DNA of 64,000 nucleotides, taken from assembly GCA_965218495.1 (NCBI GenBank), contig OZ244626.1, forward strand, positions 3,410,001 through 3,474,000, written 5' to 3'. Under the pieces are notes generated by a model, which was not told the DNA's origin, searched no databases, and was given only the letters and a program-made list of their open reading frames with translations. Below are positions 27,779 to 36,166 of the stretch, one piece after another. This stretch comes from G965218495 sp965218495. Lineage in GTDB: Bacteria; Bacteroidota; Rhodothermia; Rhodothermales; Bin80. A program made the translations under genes and the position numbers. How positions within the stretch are numbered: the stretch's first letter is position 1; each line of letters begins with the position of its first letter.

Positions 27779-28782
27779 CCTCCGGTGCGCAGGTGCAATA
27801 CCATCTTCGAGCGGCGAAGACACTTGATCGAAACCTGTTTGTGGAATTACTGAGACAACTGGGATGCGTCAAGCGCCTGAATGGCTATGTATACGCATCT
27901 ATGGGCGGCTATTCGATGGCAGACCACCACCGAATACACCGTGTACTAGGTCTTCGGCGGCTGTTTTGCTTTGACGAAGACCGCGCCATTGTCCGCCGCC
28001 AAGAGTTCAATCGACCGATCCGCGAATGTGTATGTGTTGAAATGGGATCGGATAGCTTCGTGGAGGATCCAGGTGGGGCTTATAAACGACACGGACTGCG
28101 CGACCATGATGGGCAAATCGTGTGGCTCGACTATACGCGACCCAGTAGTATCGGCAAGCATGTCGGAGAGTTTGTCAAACTGCTGGCGGAGTGTGATCAT
28201 GGTGACATCGTACGACTCACTTTAAACGCTAATGAAAAAGCGCTTAGAGGTGGTAAACAGACGTTGTCCACTGCCCAAACACAGCAAGCTCGATGGGACT
28301 GGCTTCTGATGCAAGTCGGCCAGTATGTCCCGGAAGACACGTCGCCGTTGTATCTGGCATCCAACAGATTTCCTCCTCTGTTGGCTCGAATTATTCGAGC
28401 TGCCGCTGCAGATGCCCTCGGAAACGATGTAGCTCGACCCCTTTCGTTGGTTCGTTATGCTGATGGTCATCAGATGTTCGCGGCCACGATCATCGTCGAC
28501 TTCTGCCCGCGAGGAGCACGCATCGATTTGTCTAAGCTGAGCACTTGGCCTCTTTTCTCGCGCTCGTGGTCCGAGATTCATCAGCTTCGAATAGCGACAC
28601 TGACTCCAGCAGAGCGAGCGTTGGTCTACAAACTTATCCCTACAGTTCCGCCAACTAAACTCGCCAAGGATCTTCCATTCAATCCGTTTGATGGCGTGCT
28701 ATCCCCAGCCCAACTCGCGGACCATCTCACGAAGTATTACGATTTACTTCGCTTTTATCCGGAGTTTCTCGTAACCGACTAG
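27775..28782 (+). CDS. Unknown partner of the GHKL ATPase (possible methyltransferase-like fold)
   Basis: 335 residues; its ATG overlaps the stop of the ATPase gene (ATGA), implying coupled expression. Features visible: a GGYSMADHHRIHRVLGLRRL segment followed by a FCFDEDRAIVRRQEFNRP segment, and QIVWLDYTRPSSIGKHVGEF, whose hydrophobic strand ending in LDY resembles the acidic loop of Rossmann-type methyltransferases or other alpha/beta enzymes. No classical nuclease motif, signal peptide or membrane segment. The alpha/beta fold is only a guess. Position says it works with the ATPase, probably in genome defence. Confidence 0.6.
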   Translation: MTSGAQVQYHLRAAKTLDRNLFVELLRQLGCVKRLNGYVYASMGGYSMADHHRIHRVLGLRRLFCFDEDRAIVRRQEFNRPIRECVCVEMGSDSFVEDPGGAYKRHGLRDHDGQIVWLDYTRPSSIGKHVGEFVKLLAECDHGDIVRLTLNANEKALRGGKQTLSTAQTQQARWDWLLMQVGQYVPEDTSPLYLASNRFPPLLARIIRAAAADALGNDVARPLSLVRYADGHQMFAATIIVDFCPRGARIDLSKLSTWPLFSRSWSEIHQLRIATLTPAERALVYKLIPTVPPTKLAKDLPFNPFDGVLSPAQLADHLTKYYDLLRFYPEFLVTD

Positions 28783-28789
28783 TGAGGTG

Positions 28790-29900
28790 CAGATCTATGA
28801 CACTGGGATATGAGACACCAGCAGCCGTGCCACGGTGCTATGCCCGGCCCTGGCACTGCGGGCGTAGGTGGGGCCGGCATGGATGGACTTCCCAGCGCCC
28901 GGTCTGCTGCAGCTCAGCGAGGCCGTGTGTGAAAACGGGCGCGCATGGGCGTTCCACGGGCAAGATTATTTGCCAGGGAGGTCGCGAGAATCGCCGCAAG
29001 TCGGGTAAATATCCGATCAGACACCATTTGCAGCGATTCTGACGCACGCAGCGCCCTACAACCCGCGCCATACATGCCCGTGAGGCGGTTTTGAGGCGCT
29101 TCTCCGCGCTTTAGCTTAAACAGGCATAAAAAAATCCCCCCGTACCTACGCGCCCGGAGTGGCCGGCGAAGCGCCCTTCCATGCCGCTGGCCTGGGCGGT
29201 TGGCGATGGTGCGCGCGGACATGGGAATGATCCGGTCCTCGGGCCGCGCGTCCGCAGGTTTGATGCGCTCCAGGCAGGCGGCGGTGTCGGGCGTGAGGTA
29301 GGCCACGTGGCCGCGCTCTTCCTGGTCGGTTTTGGAGGGCGCGATGTGCAGTCTGCCGGAGCCATCGGCTTCTGTGGACAGGTCCTGCCACTGCAGGGTT
29401 GCGGCTTCGCTGCGGCGCAGGAGGCCATCGCGCATCGTGCGCACGGGCGCGATATCCACGTGCCCGCGGCCGCGCCCCTTGCGGGGAGCGCAGGCGGTGG
29501 CTTCTATCTTGGCGATCACCTCGCAGGTGAGCCCGGTGACTTGCGCGGGCTTCTGGGGGCGCCGCAGGCCCCGCATGGCCCGGGCTACGGCGGGGTCGCG
29601 CGTAAAATCGCTCGCGCCGGCTTCGCGGCAGGCGTAGCGCAGGGCGGCGATCAGTTGTTGTCTCCAAACCGTCCGAGTACAGGCTGGCCGGTCCGGAGAG
29701 GAAGGCCAGAAGCGTAAGCGGGTGATTCTAGGGGCGGCCGCTGGCGCGCGCCCACGCTGCGTAGGTGTCAAGGCGCAGCGTGTAGGCGCCGATCATGGCA
29801 CCGCTTAGGGCGGCCTGCAGCACGGCCGCGATGCGGGCGGCTTCCGCGGGGCCACCTGGCTGGCTGCGGCAGGGACAGTGGCAGGGAGCATGGGGCGTGA
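28790..29900 (-). pseudogene. Decayed tyrosine recombinase (integrase)
   Basis: On the minus strand pieces of an integrase appear in order in several frames: an N-terminal core-binding part (ARIAAVLQAALSGAMIGAYT, LRLDTYAAWARASGRP then TAG), then RYACREAGASDFTRDPAVAR, the catalytic first Arg in MRDGLLRRSEAATLQWQDL, SKTDQEERGHVAYLTPDTAA, the H-x-x-R box GHSGRVG in another frame near 29150, and after ~220 bp of foreign sequence ELQQTGRW near 28930. The intact homologue is at 54563-55537. At least two frameshifts and one insertion, so inactive. Confidence 0.75.
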
Positions 29901-29956
29901 CCTTAGGGGTGCGCAGGAGACTGTTTCCTGCTAGGCCCTGGCCGCTAAATAGATAT

Positions 29957-31364
29957 GGCTCTTCCCCATTTTAGATGGGTACAGCGTTTCATTCAACGGG
30001 AAACGATATGAGATGATGCGGATTCATACCCGTTTCTTATCTGTTTCAAGGCCATCATCACGATGGCGCACACGTTCTCTAACCCCAGCAACGATATGTC
30101 ACAACTAAAGACTGATGATATAGGTTGCCTCTTGGGCATCCAGGCTCCCTGGAAGGTTTCCGAGGTGACGTTTGCGCATGAGGCGCAAGAAGTCCGGATT
30201 CATGTGGCTTGCGAGGACGGCCATCAGCTGCCTTGTCCGGAGTGCGGCTTGGCGTGTCCGGGCTACGACCACCGTTCTCGGCAATGGCGTCACCTGGATT
30301 TGTGCGAGTATCGCACGATGGTGGTTGCGCAACTTCCCCGCGTGGAATGTCCGGAGCATGGAGTGCGCACCGTGTCGGTTCCGTGGGCGGAACCTATGTC
30401 ACGGTTCACTGCAGGGTTTGAGACGCTGGTGATTGATTGGCTGCAGGAGGCGAGTGTGTCGGCGGTGTCCCGTCTGATGGGGGTGAGCTGGAATGCGATA
30501 GACGGGATCATGCAGCGCGCGGTGCAACGCGGCCTTGCGCGGAGGAAGGAACGGAATGTAGCCCATATTGGCGTGGATGAGACCTCTTTTCGCAAGCGTC
30601 ATGCGTATGTCACCATTGTTTCGGATGCGAAGGCGGGAACGGTGCTGCATGTGGGCGAAGACCGTAAGAAAGAAACACTTACGCGTTGGTATGCTGGGCT
30701 CACTTTGGAGCAACTGGAGGGCATCGAGAGTGTCAGCATGGACATGTGGCCGGCCTACATCAACGCCACACTGGAGCATGTGCCAGAGGCGCAACGGAAG
30801 GTGGCCTTTGACAAATTCCACGTAGTGAAATGTCTGGGAACTGCCGTGGACAAGGTTCGGCGCCAGGAGCACCGGGCATTGATGAAGGAAGGCCTGGAAG
30901 ACCTCAAGGGAACCAAGTATGATTGGTTGACTCACCCGGCCAACATGTCTGCTAAGCAGAAGGCGCGCTTCCAGCAGTTGCGTACCAGCACGTTGAAGAC
31001 GGCCCGCGCGTGGGCTATCAAGGAAATGGCCCTGCAGTTGTGGCATTATGTCCACCGCACATGGGCGCGCAAGGGTTGGGAGCGATGGTTGTCGTGGGCC
31101 ATGCGGTGTCGGCTGGAACCTGTCAAGGCAGCCGCCAGAACCATCAAAAAACACCTGTGGGGTATCCTCAATGCGATCATCCTGAAGGTGAGCAATGGCC
31201 CTGCGGAAGGCATCAACAGCCGGATCAAAACAATCAAAGTGCGCAGCAGGGGCTTCCGCAACAAACGGCGGTTTGCCAACGCCATTTACTTTCACCTCGG
31301 AGGCCTGGATCTATACCCCGCAGCGTCCGCAGGTGAGTTTACCCACTAAAAAAGGGGTAGAGCC
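29957..31364 (+). mobile_element. ISL3-family insertion sequence
   Basis: 1,408 bp with ~24-bp inverted repeats (left GGCTCTTCCCCATTTTAG, right complement GGCTCTACCCCTTTTTTAG, both continuing to TGGGT) and a perfect 8-bp target duplication ATAGATAT (29949-29956 and 31365-31372). An 8-bp duplication is typical of ISL3. The uninterrupted target can be read in IS110 copy 2 at 34474-34487. Confidence 0.93.
30063..31349 (+). CDS. ISL3-family transposase
   Basis: 428 residues. N-terminal zinc-finger pair CPECGLACPGYD, HTH region, then the DDE core: HIGVDETSFRKRHAYVTIVS with the first Asp, VSMDMWPAYINATLEHVP with the second, FDKFHVVK, and the late Glu in SNGPAEGINSRIKTIKVRSR followed by FRNKRRFANAIYFHLGGL. 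All signature blocks of ISL3 transposases are present and the frame is intact. The start is the ATG at 30063; an in-frame ATG at 30096 is possible. Confidence 0.93.
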   Translation: MAHTFSNPSNDMSQLKTDDIGCLLGIQAPWKVSEVTFAHEAQEVRIHVACEDGHQLPCPECGLACPGYDHRSRQWRHLDLCEYRTMVVAQLPRVECPEHGVRTVSVPWAEPMSRFTAGFETLVIDWLQEASVSAVSRLMGVSWNAIDGIMQRAVQRGLARRKERNVAHIGVDETSFRKRHAYVTIVSDAKAGTVLHVGEDRKKETLTRWYAGLTLEQLEGIESVSMDMWPAYINATLEHVPEAQRKVAFDKFHVVKCLGTAVDKVRRQEHRALMKEGLEDLKGTKYDWLTHPANMSAKQKARFQQLRTSTLKTARAWAIKEMALQLWHYVHRTWARKGWERWLSWAMRCRLEPVKAAARTIKKHLWGILNAIILKVSNGPAEGINSRIKTIKVRSRGFRNKRRFANAIYFHLGGLDLYPAASAGEFTH

Positions 31365-31463
31365 ATAGATATTATAGTAAGGGCCGGGGAGGGCGAAGGG
31401 CTATTTTGCCTGTGAGGCGCAGGCGCCTGGACTTCATCCTTCTCCATAGACCTTTCAATCCCA

Positions 31464-32505
31464 TGAACCCTGCCATCCCTTCCCAGCAGTCGGTCTTCGT
31501 CGGGCTGGACGTACATAGAGACACGATCGCAGCGTGCGTATACGATCCGGCTTCGAAGACGGTATGTCTGGAAGTGGAGCTGCCCAGCGACGACAGGGCC
31601 AAGCTGCGTAAGCTTATGGCCCGTATTCGTGGTTCCTTTGGCGAACCCCGGTGTTGTTACGAAGCGTCCTCGTGTGGCTACACACTCTACAGAACGCTCC
31701 GTGAAGACGGTGTCGCCTGTGCGGTCATTGCGCCCTCGTCGATTCCACGGCGTGCGGGTGATCGTGTCAAGACGGACCGTCGTGACGCGGAAAAGTTGGC
31801 CCGCTACTACGCGGCGGGCCTACTGACGGCGATTCACACCCCTGACCCGTCGTTCATCGCCACCCGTTCGCTGGTGCGCCATCGGGTCGCCCTGGTCGAA
31901 GATCTGAGCCGCACCAAACAGCGTGCCGTGCTCTTGTTGCAAAGCCGCGGGCATGTGTACCTGGCGGGCAGGAACTGGACGCAGAAATTCTGGCGGTGGC
32001 TGGAAGGCCTTGTGCTTGACCCCGTCGATGCGTTCACGCTGCAGAGCCTTTTGAGCCAGCGCCATATGCTCGAAGCCCAGATTCGGGAGGTTGAGCAACA
32101 GATCGAAGAAGAAGCGCAGAAGGCACGCTATCAGCGCACGGTGCAGGTGTTGCAAGGCTTCCGGGGCATCGGGCTGTTTACGGCGATGCCGCTGACTTGC
32201 GAAATCGGTGACATTCGGCGTTTTAGACACCCGAAGGCTCTGATGGCGTATCTGCGACTAGTGCCCGCGGGGCATTCCTCCGGCCACCGCACCCGGCGCG
32301 GATCCATCACGAAGGCGGGCAGCACGTACGCACGCAAGGCCTTGGTCTCAGCAGCTTGGAAATACACCCACCTGCCCCGGCGTAGCCTTGCGCTGCGGAA
32401 GTGGTTACCATCAGCTGGAAGGCCCAGCGGAGACTACACAAACGATACCGCAGCCTGATTCAGCGCAAGGCGCCCACGAAAGCCATCGTGGCCCTTGCGG
32501 CCTAA
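31464..32505 (+). pseudogene. IS110 transposase, copy 1, with two internal deletions
   Basis: Nearly identical to copy 2 over the RuvC-like domain (VFVGLDVHRDTIAACVYDP, DRVKTDRRDAEKLARYYAAG). Near 32396 a 25-bp segment present in copy 2 is missing, bounded there by repeats of GCGCTG; this shifts the frame and the protein ends early. Near 32490 a further 66 bp bounded by GTGGCCCTTGCG is missing. Both losses have the form of deletion between short direct repeats. The C-terminal Ser-containing Tnp20 domain is partly kept, but the end is lost. Confidence 0.85.
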
Positions 32506-32755
32506 ACATGTCCGAAACGCTTCCGATAGCCAGCTCACGAAGATCATGTGAACTTACCGCACACATACCGCAGCCCCCTTGACCCGGCCCTTACTACACC
32601 AGTTTCCGATAAGTGCTATGAAGGCCATGACCCGCACGACCGCACGCAGCTCCGGCGCACAACTAACCCACGGGAACGGTAGTGCGGCATAACACTTCTC
32701 TAGATCCCTAGAATGGCAGCTTCCTACCCCCACGGCATACAGGTGGACAAGCCGC

Positions 32756-33847
32756 CTAGTACGGAAACTCATAGCGCAGTATGTACGGATGGCGACGGGA
32801 CGATACGTACAGGTGGCGGTCATGGACCATTGCCCTGTTGGATCTCTTGAGGATGTTGTCGTTGTCCGATGTATCCATGGTTGTGCTCAGAAGAACCGTG
32901 CCCACATGCTTGTAGCGATCGCTACCACTGATCCGGATGAAGTGCCACCGTCCGCTGTTAGGGCTGACCGGAACAGCTATGTACTCGTTATTCAGTACAT
33001 GAAAAACCGGAATTAAAAAGCGTAACCCCACCCCCGGCATACCAGGCCGCTCCATTTTGTAATTTCCTGCATGCTCCTTCACTGAAGTACCAGTGAATAT
33101 TATTGTATGAACATGCTGATGATTGTCGTCGAATACAAAGACGTAGGGTAGTCCCCGAAACGCCGCGAAAATAAGTCGATCCTCTGGCGTAGCCCCAACA
33201 TTAAGCGAATTCATCGGTGGTTGTGTAATGCCCAATGAAGGTAGAAATGGTTTGGTTGCTTCATAGGGCGCCTCTGTTTCCCGCGGGCAAACCCGAAACT
33301 CATGCTCCATGGGACACGGAGCGTATAGGTACGTGGCACTTGCTGACAGCCCCCCGCCAGTCGCGCCGGAAACCAAACGGGATGGCGCAGTGGCCACATA
33401 TTCAAGACGAGTGGATAAGACCTGCAGGCGAGATGTTTCGCTTGCATAAAAGTGCGGCTCAGCATAAGCCAGGCTGGACAGTCCAACGAATTCGAGAGGA
33501 CCGGATCCCTCTCGGCCTACTCTCCTGCGCAGCAAGCCATCCAGTCCACTCACAAAAATGGCGTTTGCCTGAGCGTCAGCAACGTAAAGGCTGTCCTGTG
33601 CAATGGTAAACCTAAAGTAGTTGCCTAGAATTAGGGAGTCCCGCATCTGCCCCAACTCCAGATTGGGATGCCACACCTGTTCGGGTAAGGCATCCACGTC
33701 TATCACCGTCTGGGGTGCAGCAGCCAGCAGTGAGTCGATGATCTCCGACTCTATGACTCGCACGAATTCAGGAGATTGACGACAGCCCCCCGCCGAAGCG
33801 AGGAGCATCGCCAACAGCATTACTCTTGTGCAGAACAGCTTGGCCAT
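32756..33847 (-). CDS. 6-bladed beta-propeller lipoprotein
   Basis: 363 residues from the ATG at 33847. A lipoprotein signal peptide ends in LASAGGC (MAKLFCTRVMLLAMLLASAG), so the protein is probably anchored in the outer membrane or periplasm. The rest has repeated YVADAQANAIFVSGLDGLLR and FVFDDNHQHVHTIIF blades and the motif RRVGREGSGPLEF, typical of the 6-bladed beta-propeller family of Bacteroidota. It lies 75 bp downstream of a small secreted Cys-containing peptide gene on the same strand; similar pairs (propeller with a small NVEALA-like peptide) are known in Bacteroides. Function unknown. Confidence 0.82.
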   Translation of the reverse strand: MAKLFCTRVMLLAMLLASAGGCRQSPEFVRVIESEIIDSLLAAAPQTVIDVDALPEQVWHPNLELGQMRDSLILGNYFRFTIAQDSLYVADAQANAIFVSGLDGLLRRRVGREGSGPLEFVGLSSLAYAEPHFYASETSRLQVLSTRLEYVATAPSRLVSGATGGGLSASATYLYAPCPMEHEFRVCPRETEAPYEATKPFLPSLGITQPPMNSLNVGATPEDRLIFAAFRGLPYVFVFDDNHQHVHTIIFTGTSVKEHAGNYKMERPGMPGVGLRFLIPVFHVLNNEYIAVPVSPNSGRWHFIRISGSDRYKHVGTVLLSTTMDTSDNDNILKRSNRAMVHDRHLYVSSRRHPYILRYEFPY

Positions 33848-33922
33848 CGTACGCGAATCTTCGCAGCTTGCTGAGCCTGGGTAACGTGCCACGCTCTTGC
33901 AGTGCTGCCGACATAAACCTTA

Positions 33923-34171
33923 TCAGCCACCTCCGAAGGACACACCGCAAATGGAGCCCGTCCATGTACCGGATCCGGACCATTCCCCGTAGTCGCCATC
34001 ATCACAGTCTATGGTCAACGTCCAGCTGTTCTGACCTTGGTCTAGGTCTGTTTGACACAACCCGTTGTAGCATGAAAAGGTGTACTCAGGACTTGCAGCC
34101 ACTGCTACATACGCTACAACGCCGGTCAAGGCCAGTGCGAGTGATAAAACGATCTTTTTTAAAGAACTCAT
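33923..34171 (-). CDS. Small secreted cysteine-containing peptide
   Basis: 82 residues: signal peptide SLKKIVLSLALALTGVVAYV, cleaved near VAVAA, then a ~55-residue acidic mature peptide with four cysteines (FSCYNGLCQTDL, IDCDDGD, SICGVSF) and a Gly/Ser/Trp-rich end (GSGTWTGSICGVSFGGG). A GGAGG-type site precedes the ATG at 34169-34171. Layout resembles NVEALA-type short peptides found beside beta-propeller lipoproteins, though the NVEALA motif itself is not present (VAYVAVAA). Probably exported and cotranscribed with the propeller gene. Confidence 0.65.
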   Translation of the reverse strand: MSSLKKIVLSLALALTGVVAYVAVAASPEYTFSCYNGLCQTDLDQGQNSWTLTIDCDDGDYGEWSGSGTWTGSICGVSFGGG

Positions 34172-34282
34172 AGTGCTACCTCCGTAAAATTAGTGAGGCG
34201 CCAAAGGTAGCTGATGTTCTCCCAAATACAAGTGGCTTCGTCAAGTATTCGTATTGCCCGGAAAGTGTGCTGCCGGGCCCGC

Positions 34283-34437
34283 CTCGAGCTCCATCGGGCC
34301 ACTGGCTACGTGAGGTGCTTCGCGACGGCGCCCCGGCCGGCCAGCCGACTGCCAGCGTCCGGCGACCTGGAGCTCGGTGAGGCCGGCCCGGAGTGGCCGG
34401 CGAATCGCCCCTGAATGCTGGCGGCCAGGGCGGCTTC
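34283..34437 (-). pseudogene. C-terminal scrap of another integrase
   Basis: The minus strand reads IQGRFAGHSG (the H-x-x-R box region) and, after a small deletion and frameshift, LTELQVAGRWQS then AGRGAVAKHLT with a stop, matching the C-terminal end of the tyrosine recombinases at 28790-29900 and 54563-55537. IS110 copy 2 begins immediately to its right (34438), so it marks where that element landed. Confidence 0.55.
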
Positions 34438-34572
34438 GCAGGAGACTGTTTCCTGCTAGGCCCTGGCCGCTAAATAGATATTATAGAAGGGGCCGGAGAG
34501 GGGGCACAGGCTATTTTGCCTGTGAGGCGCAGGCGCCTGGACTTCATCCTTCTCCATAAACCTCACAATCCC
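34438..34572 (+). ncRNA. Candidate IS110 bridge RNA region
   Basis: The noncoding left end of IS110 copy 2 contains a 5' hairpin (GCAGGA / TCCTGC around a 7-nt loop, 34438-34456), an internal perfect 7-bp hairpin (CACAGGC / GCCTGTG with loop TATTTT, 34505-34524) and a further GGCGC / GCGCC hairpin just after it. IS110-group elements are known to encode a bridge RNA with a 5' stem-loop and target- and donor-binding loops in this position. The loops have not been matched to flanks here, so this is inference from position and folding by eye. Confidence 0.45.
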
Positions 34573-35715
34573 ATGAATCCCACCATCAGTGCCATCCCTA
34601 CCCAGAAGCCGGTCTTCGTCGGGCTGGACGTACATAGAGACACGATCGCAGCGTGCGTATACGATCCGGCTTCGAAGACGGTCTGTCTTGAAGTGGAGCT
34701 GCCCAGCGACGACAGGGCCAAGCTGCGTAAGCTTATGGCCCGTATTCGTGATTCCTTTGGCGAACCCCGGTGTTGTTACGAAGCGTCCTCGTGTGGCTAC
34801 ACGCTTTATAGAACGCTCACTGACGACGGAGTCTCCTGTGCGGTCATTGCGCCCTCGTCGGTTCCACGGCGTGCCGGTGATCGTGTCAAGACGGACCGTC
34901 GTGACGCAGAAAAGTTGGCCCGGTACTACGCGGCGGGCCTACTGACGGCGGTTCACGTCCCCGACAAGGCGTTGCTTGCCGCCCGAACGCTGGTGCGCCG
35001 CCGGGTTACTCTGGTCGAAGACTTGACCCGCACCAAGCAGCGCTCCGTGCTCTTGTTGCAAAGCCGCGGGCATGTGTACCGGGCGGGAAAGAACTGGACG
35101 CAGAAATTCTGGCGGTGGCTGGAAGGCCTCGCGCTTGACCCCGTTGATGCGTGTACGCTGCAAAGCTTGTTGAACCAATGCCAGATGCTCGAAGCCCAGA
35201 TCCGGGAGATAGAGCAACATATCGAAGAAGAGGCACAGAAGGCATGCTATCAGCGCACGGTGCAGGTATTGCAAGCCTTCCGTGGCATCGGGCTGTTTAC
35301 AGCGATGCAGCTGACTTGTGAAATCGGTGACATTCGGCGTTTTGCACACCCGAAAGCACTGATGGCATACCTGGGATTGGTGCCCTCGGAGCATTCCTCC
35401 GGCAACCGCACCCGGCACGGCTCGATTACCAAGGCCGGCAACTCCCATGCCCGCAAGGCTCTGGTCTCTGCGGCCTGGAAATACACCCACTACCCCCGGC
35501 GTAGCCAGGCGCTGCACCAGCGTCAGCGCCACTGCGCTGCGGAAGTGATTACCATCAGCTGGAAGGCCCAGCGGAGACTGCACAAACGATACCGCAGCCT
35601 GATTCAGCGCAAAGCACCCACGAAAGCCATCGTGGCCCTTGCGCGCGAACTCGTGGGCTTTCTCTGGGAAGCCATGCAGACGGTGCCACCGACACCGGTG
35701 GCCCTTGCGGCCTAA
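34573..35715 (+). CDS. IS110-family transposase (DEDD recombinase)
   Basis: 380 residues from the ATG at 34573 (MNPTISAIPTQKPVFVGLDV). RuvC-like DEDD domain: first Asp in VGLDVHRDT, Glu in CCYEASSCGYTL, and the paired Asp in RVKTDRRDAEKLARYYAAG. Coiled-coil region at residues ~190-240. C-terminal Tnp20 domain with FRGIGLFTAMQLTCEIGDIR and the Ser-containing SSGNRTRHGSITKAGNSH segment. Acts with a bridge RNA in site-specific insertion (family knowledge). Full length compared with the damaged copy 1. Confidence 0.93.
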   Translation: MNPTISAIPTQKPVFVGLDVHRDTIAACVYDPASKTVCLEVELPSDDRAKLRKLMARIRDSFGEPRCCYEASSCGYTLYRTLTDDGVSCAVIAPSSVPRRAGDRVKTDRRDAEKLARYYAAGLLTAVHVPDKALLAARTLVRRRVTLVEDLTRTKQRSVLLLQSRGHVYRAGKNWTQKFWRWLEGLALDPVDACTLQSLLNQCQMLEAQIREIEQHIEEEAQKACYQRTVQVLQAFRGIGLFTAMQLTCEIGDIRRFAHPKALMAYLGLVPSEHSSGNRTRHGSITKAGNSHARKALVSAAWKYTHYPRRSQALHQRQRHCAAEVITISWKAQRRLHKRYRSLIQRKAPTKAIVALARELVGFLWEAMQTVPPTPVALAA

Positions 35716-35736
35716 ACATGTCCGAAACGCTTCCGA

Positions 35737-35938
35737 GAAAAGCTATGGGAAAAGGGGCCCTGCGCACGGATGGAGAGTCCATGCCGAAACGCTGCGATAG
35801 CCCTTGTGGCAAGCTCGCGAAAATAGATTATGGTAGCTCCCGACGAATTCAATATCAGGCGTTACGGTCGGCATTGCCGACCCAGCACGCGGACACCAGT
35901 TTGATAAGCCGTCGAAGATGCCAGGGCCCCTTTTCCGA
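35737..35938. repeat. 202-bp insertion flanked by a perfect 15-bp inverted repeat
   Basis: Relative to IS110 copy 1, copy 2 has an extra 202 bp after CGCTTCCGA. The 6-bp TTCCGA is duplicated on both sides (35731-35736 and 35933-35938). Inside lies the inverted pair GGAAAAGGGGCCCTG (from 35748) and CAGGGCCCCTTTTCC (to 35936). No coding capacity. It behaves like a MITE, but the inverted repeat does not sit symmetrically at both ends, so the mechanism is uncertain. Confidence 0.6.
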
Positions 35939-36166
35939 TAGCCAGCTCATGAAGGTCATGTGAAGTTACCGCGCACATATCACCGCCCCCTTGACCCGGC
36001 CCCTTCTACACCAGTTTCCGATAAGTGTTACTACTGGGTGCGCGCGCTTTCAGCAGCAGGAGCTGCCGTGGTCGCCGGCCGCCTTGTTGTAGTCAATTAG
36101 TGACTGAGCAAGATTTTCGGGGTTGGGGTAGAAACGAGCGGGAATTCGCGCCGGTTGTGGCGCCTG

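Larger units (their letters stand above)
29913..32615 (+). mobile_element. IS110-family element, copy 1 (invaded by ISL3)
   Basis: Left end GCAGGAGACTGTTTCCTGCT at 29913 and right end near GTTTCCGATAAGTG at ~32615, defined by comparison with copy 2 (34438-36027), outside which similarity stops. No target duplication, as expected for IS110. An ISL3 element sits 36 bp inside the left end, cutting the structured 5' noncoding region, and the transposase gene has two deletions, so this copy is dead. Confidence 0.75.
34438..36027 (+). mobile_element. IS110-family element, copy 2
   Basis: Left end GCAGGAGACTGTTTCCTGCT, right end near GTTTCCGATAAGTG, both shared with copy 1. Contains a 135-bp 5' noncoding region, one transposase gene (34573-35715) and a 3' noncoding region into which a 202-bp palindromic sequence has been inserted. 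No terminal inverted repeats or target duplication, as usual for IS110. Apparently the functional copy. Confidence 0.78.

Noticed and set aside
28914..29060. The C-terminal tail of the long minus-strand frame at 29 kb as a novel integrase domain.
   Set aside because: It is out of frame relative to the integrase core, and genuine integrase C-terminal sequence (ELQQTGRW) appears nearby in another frame.
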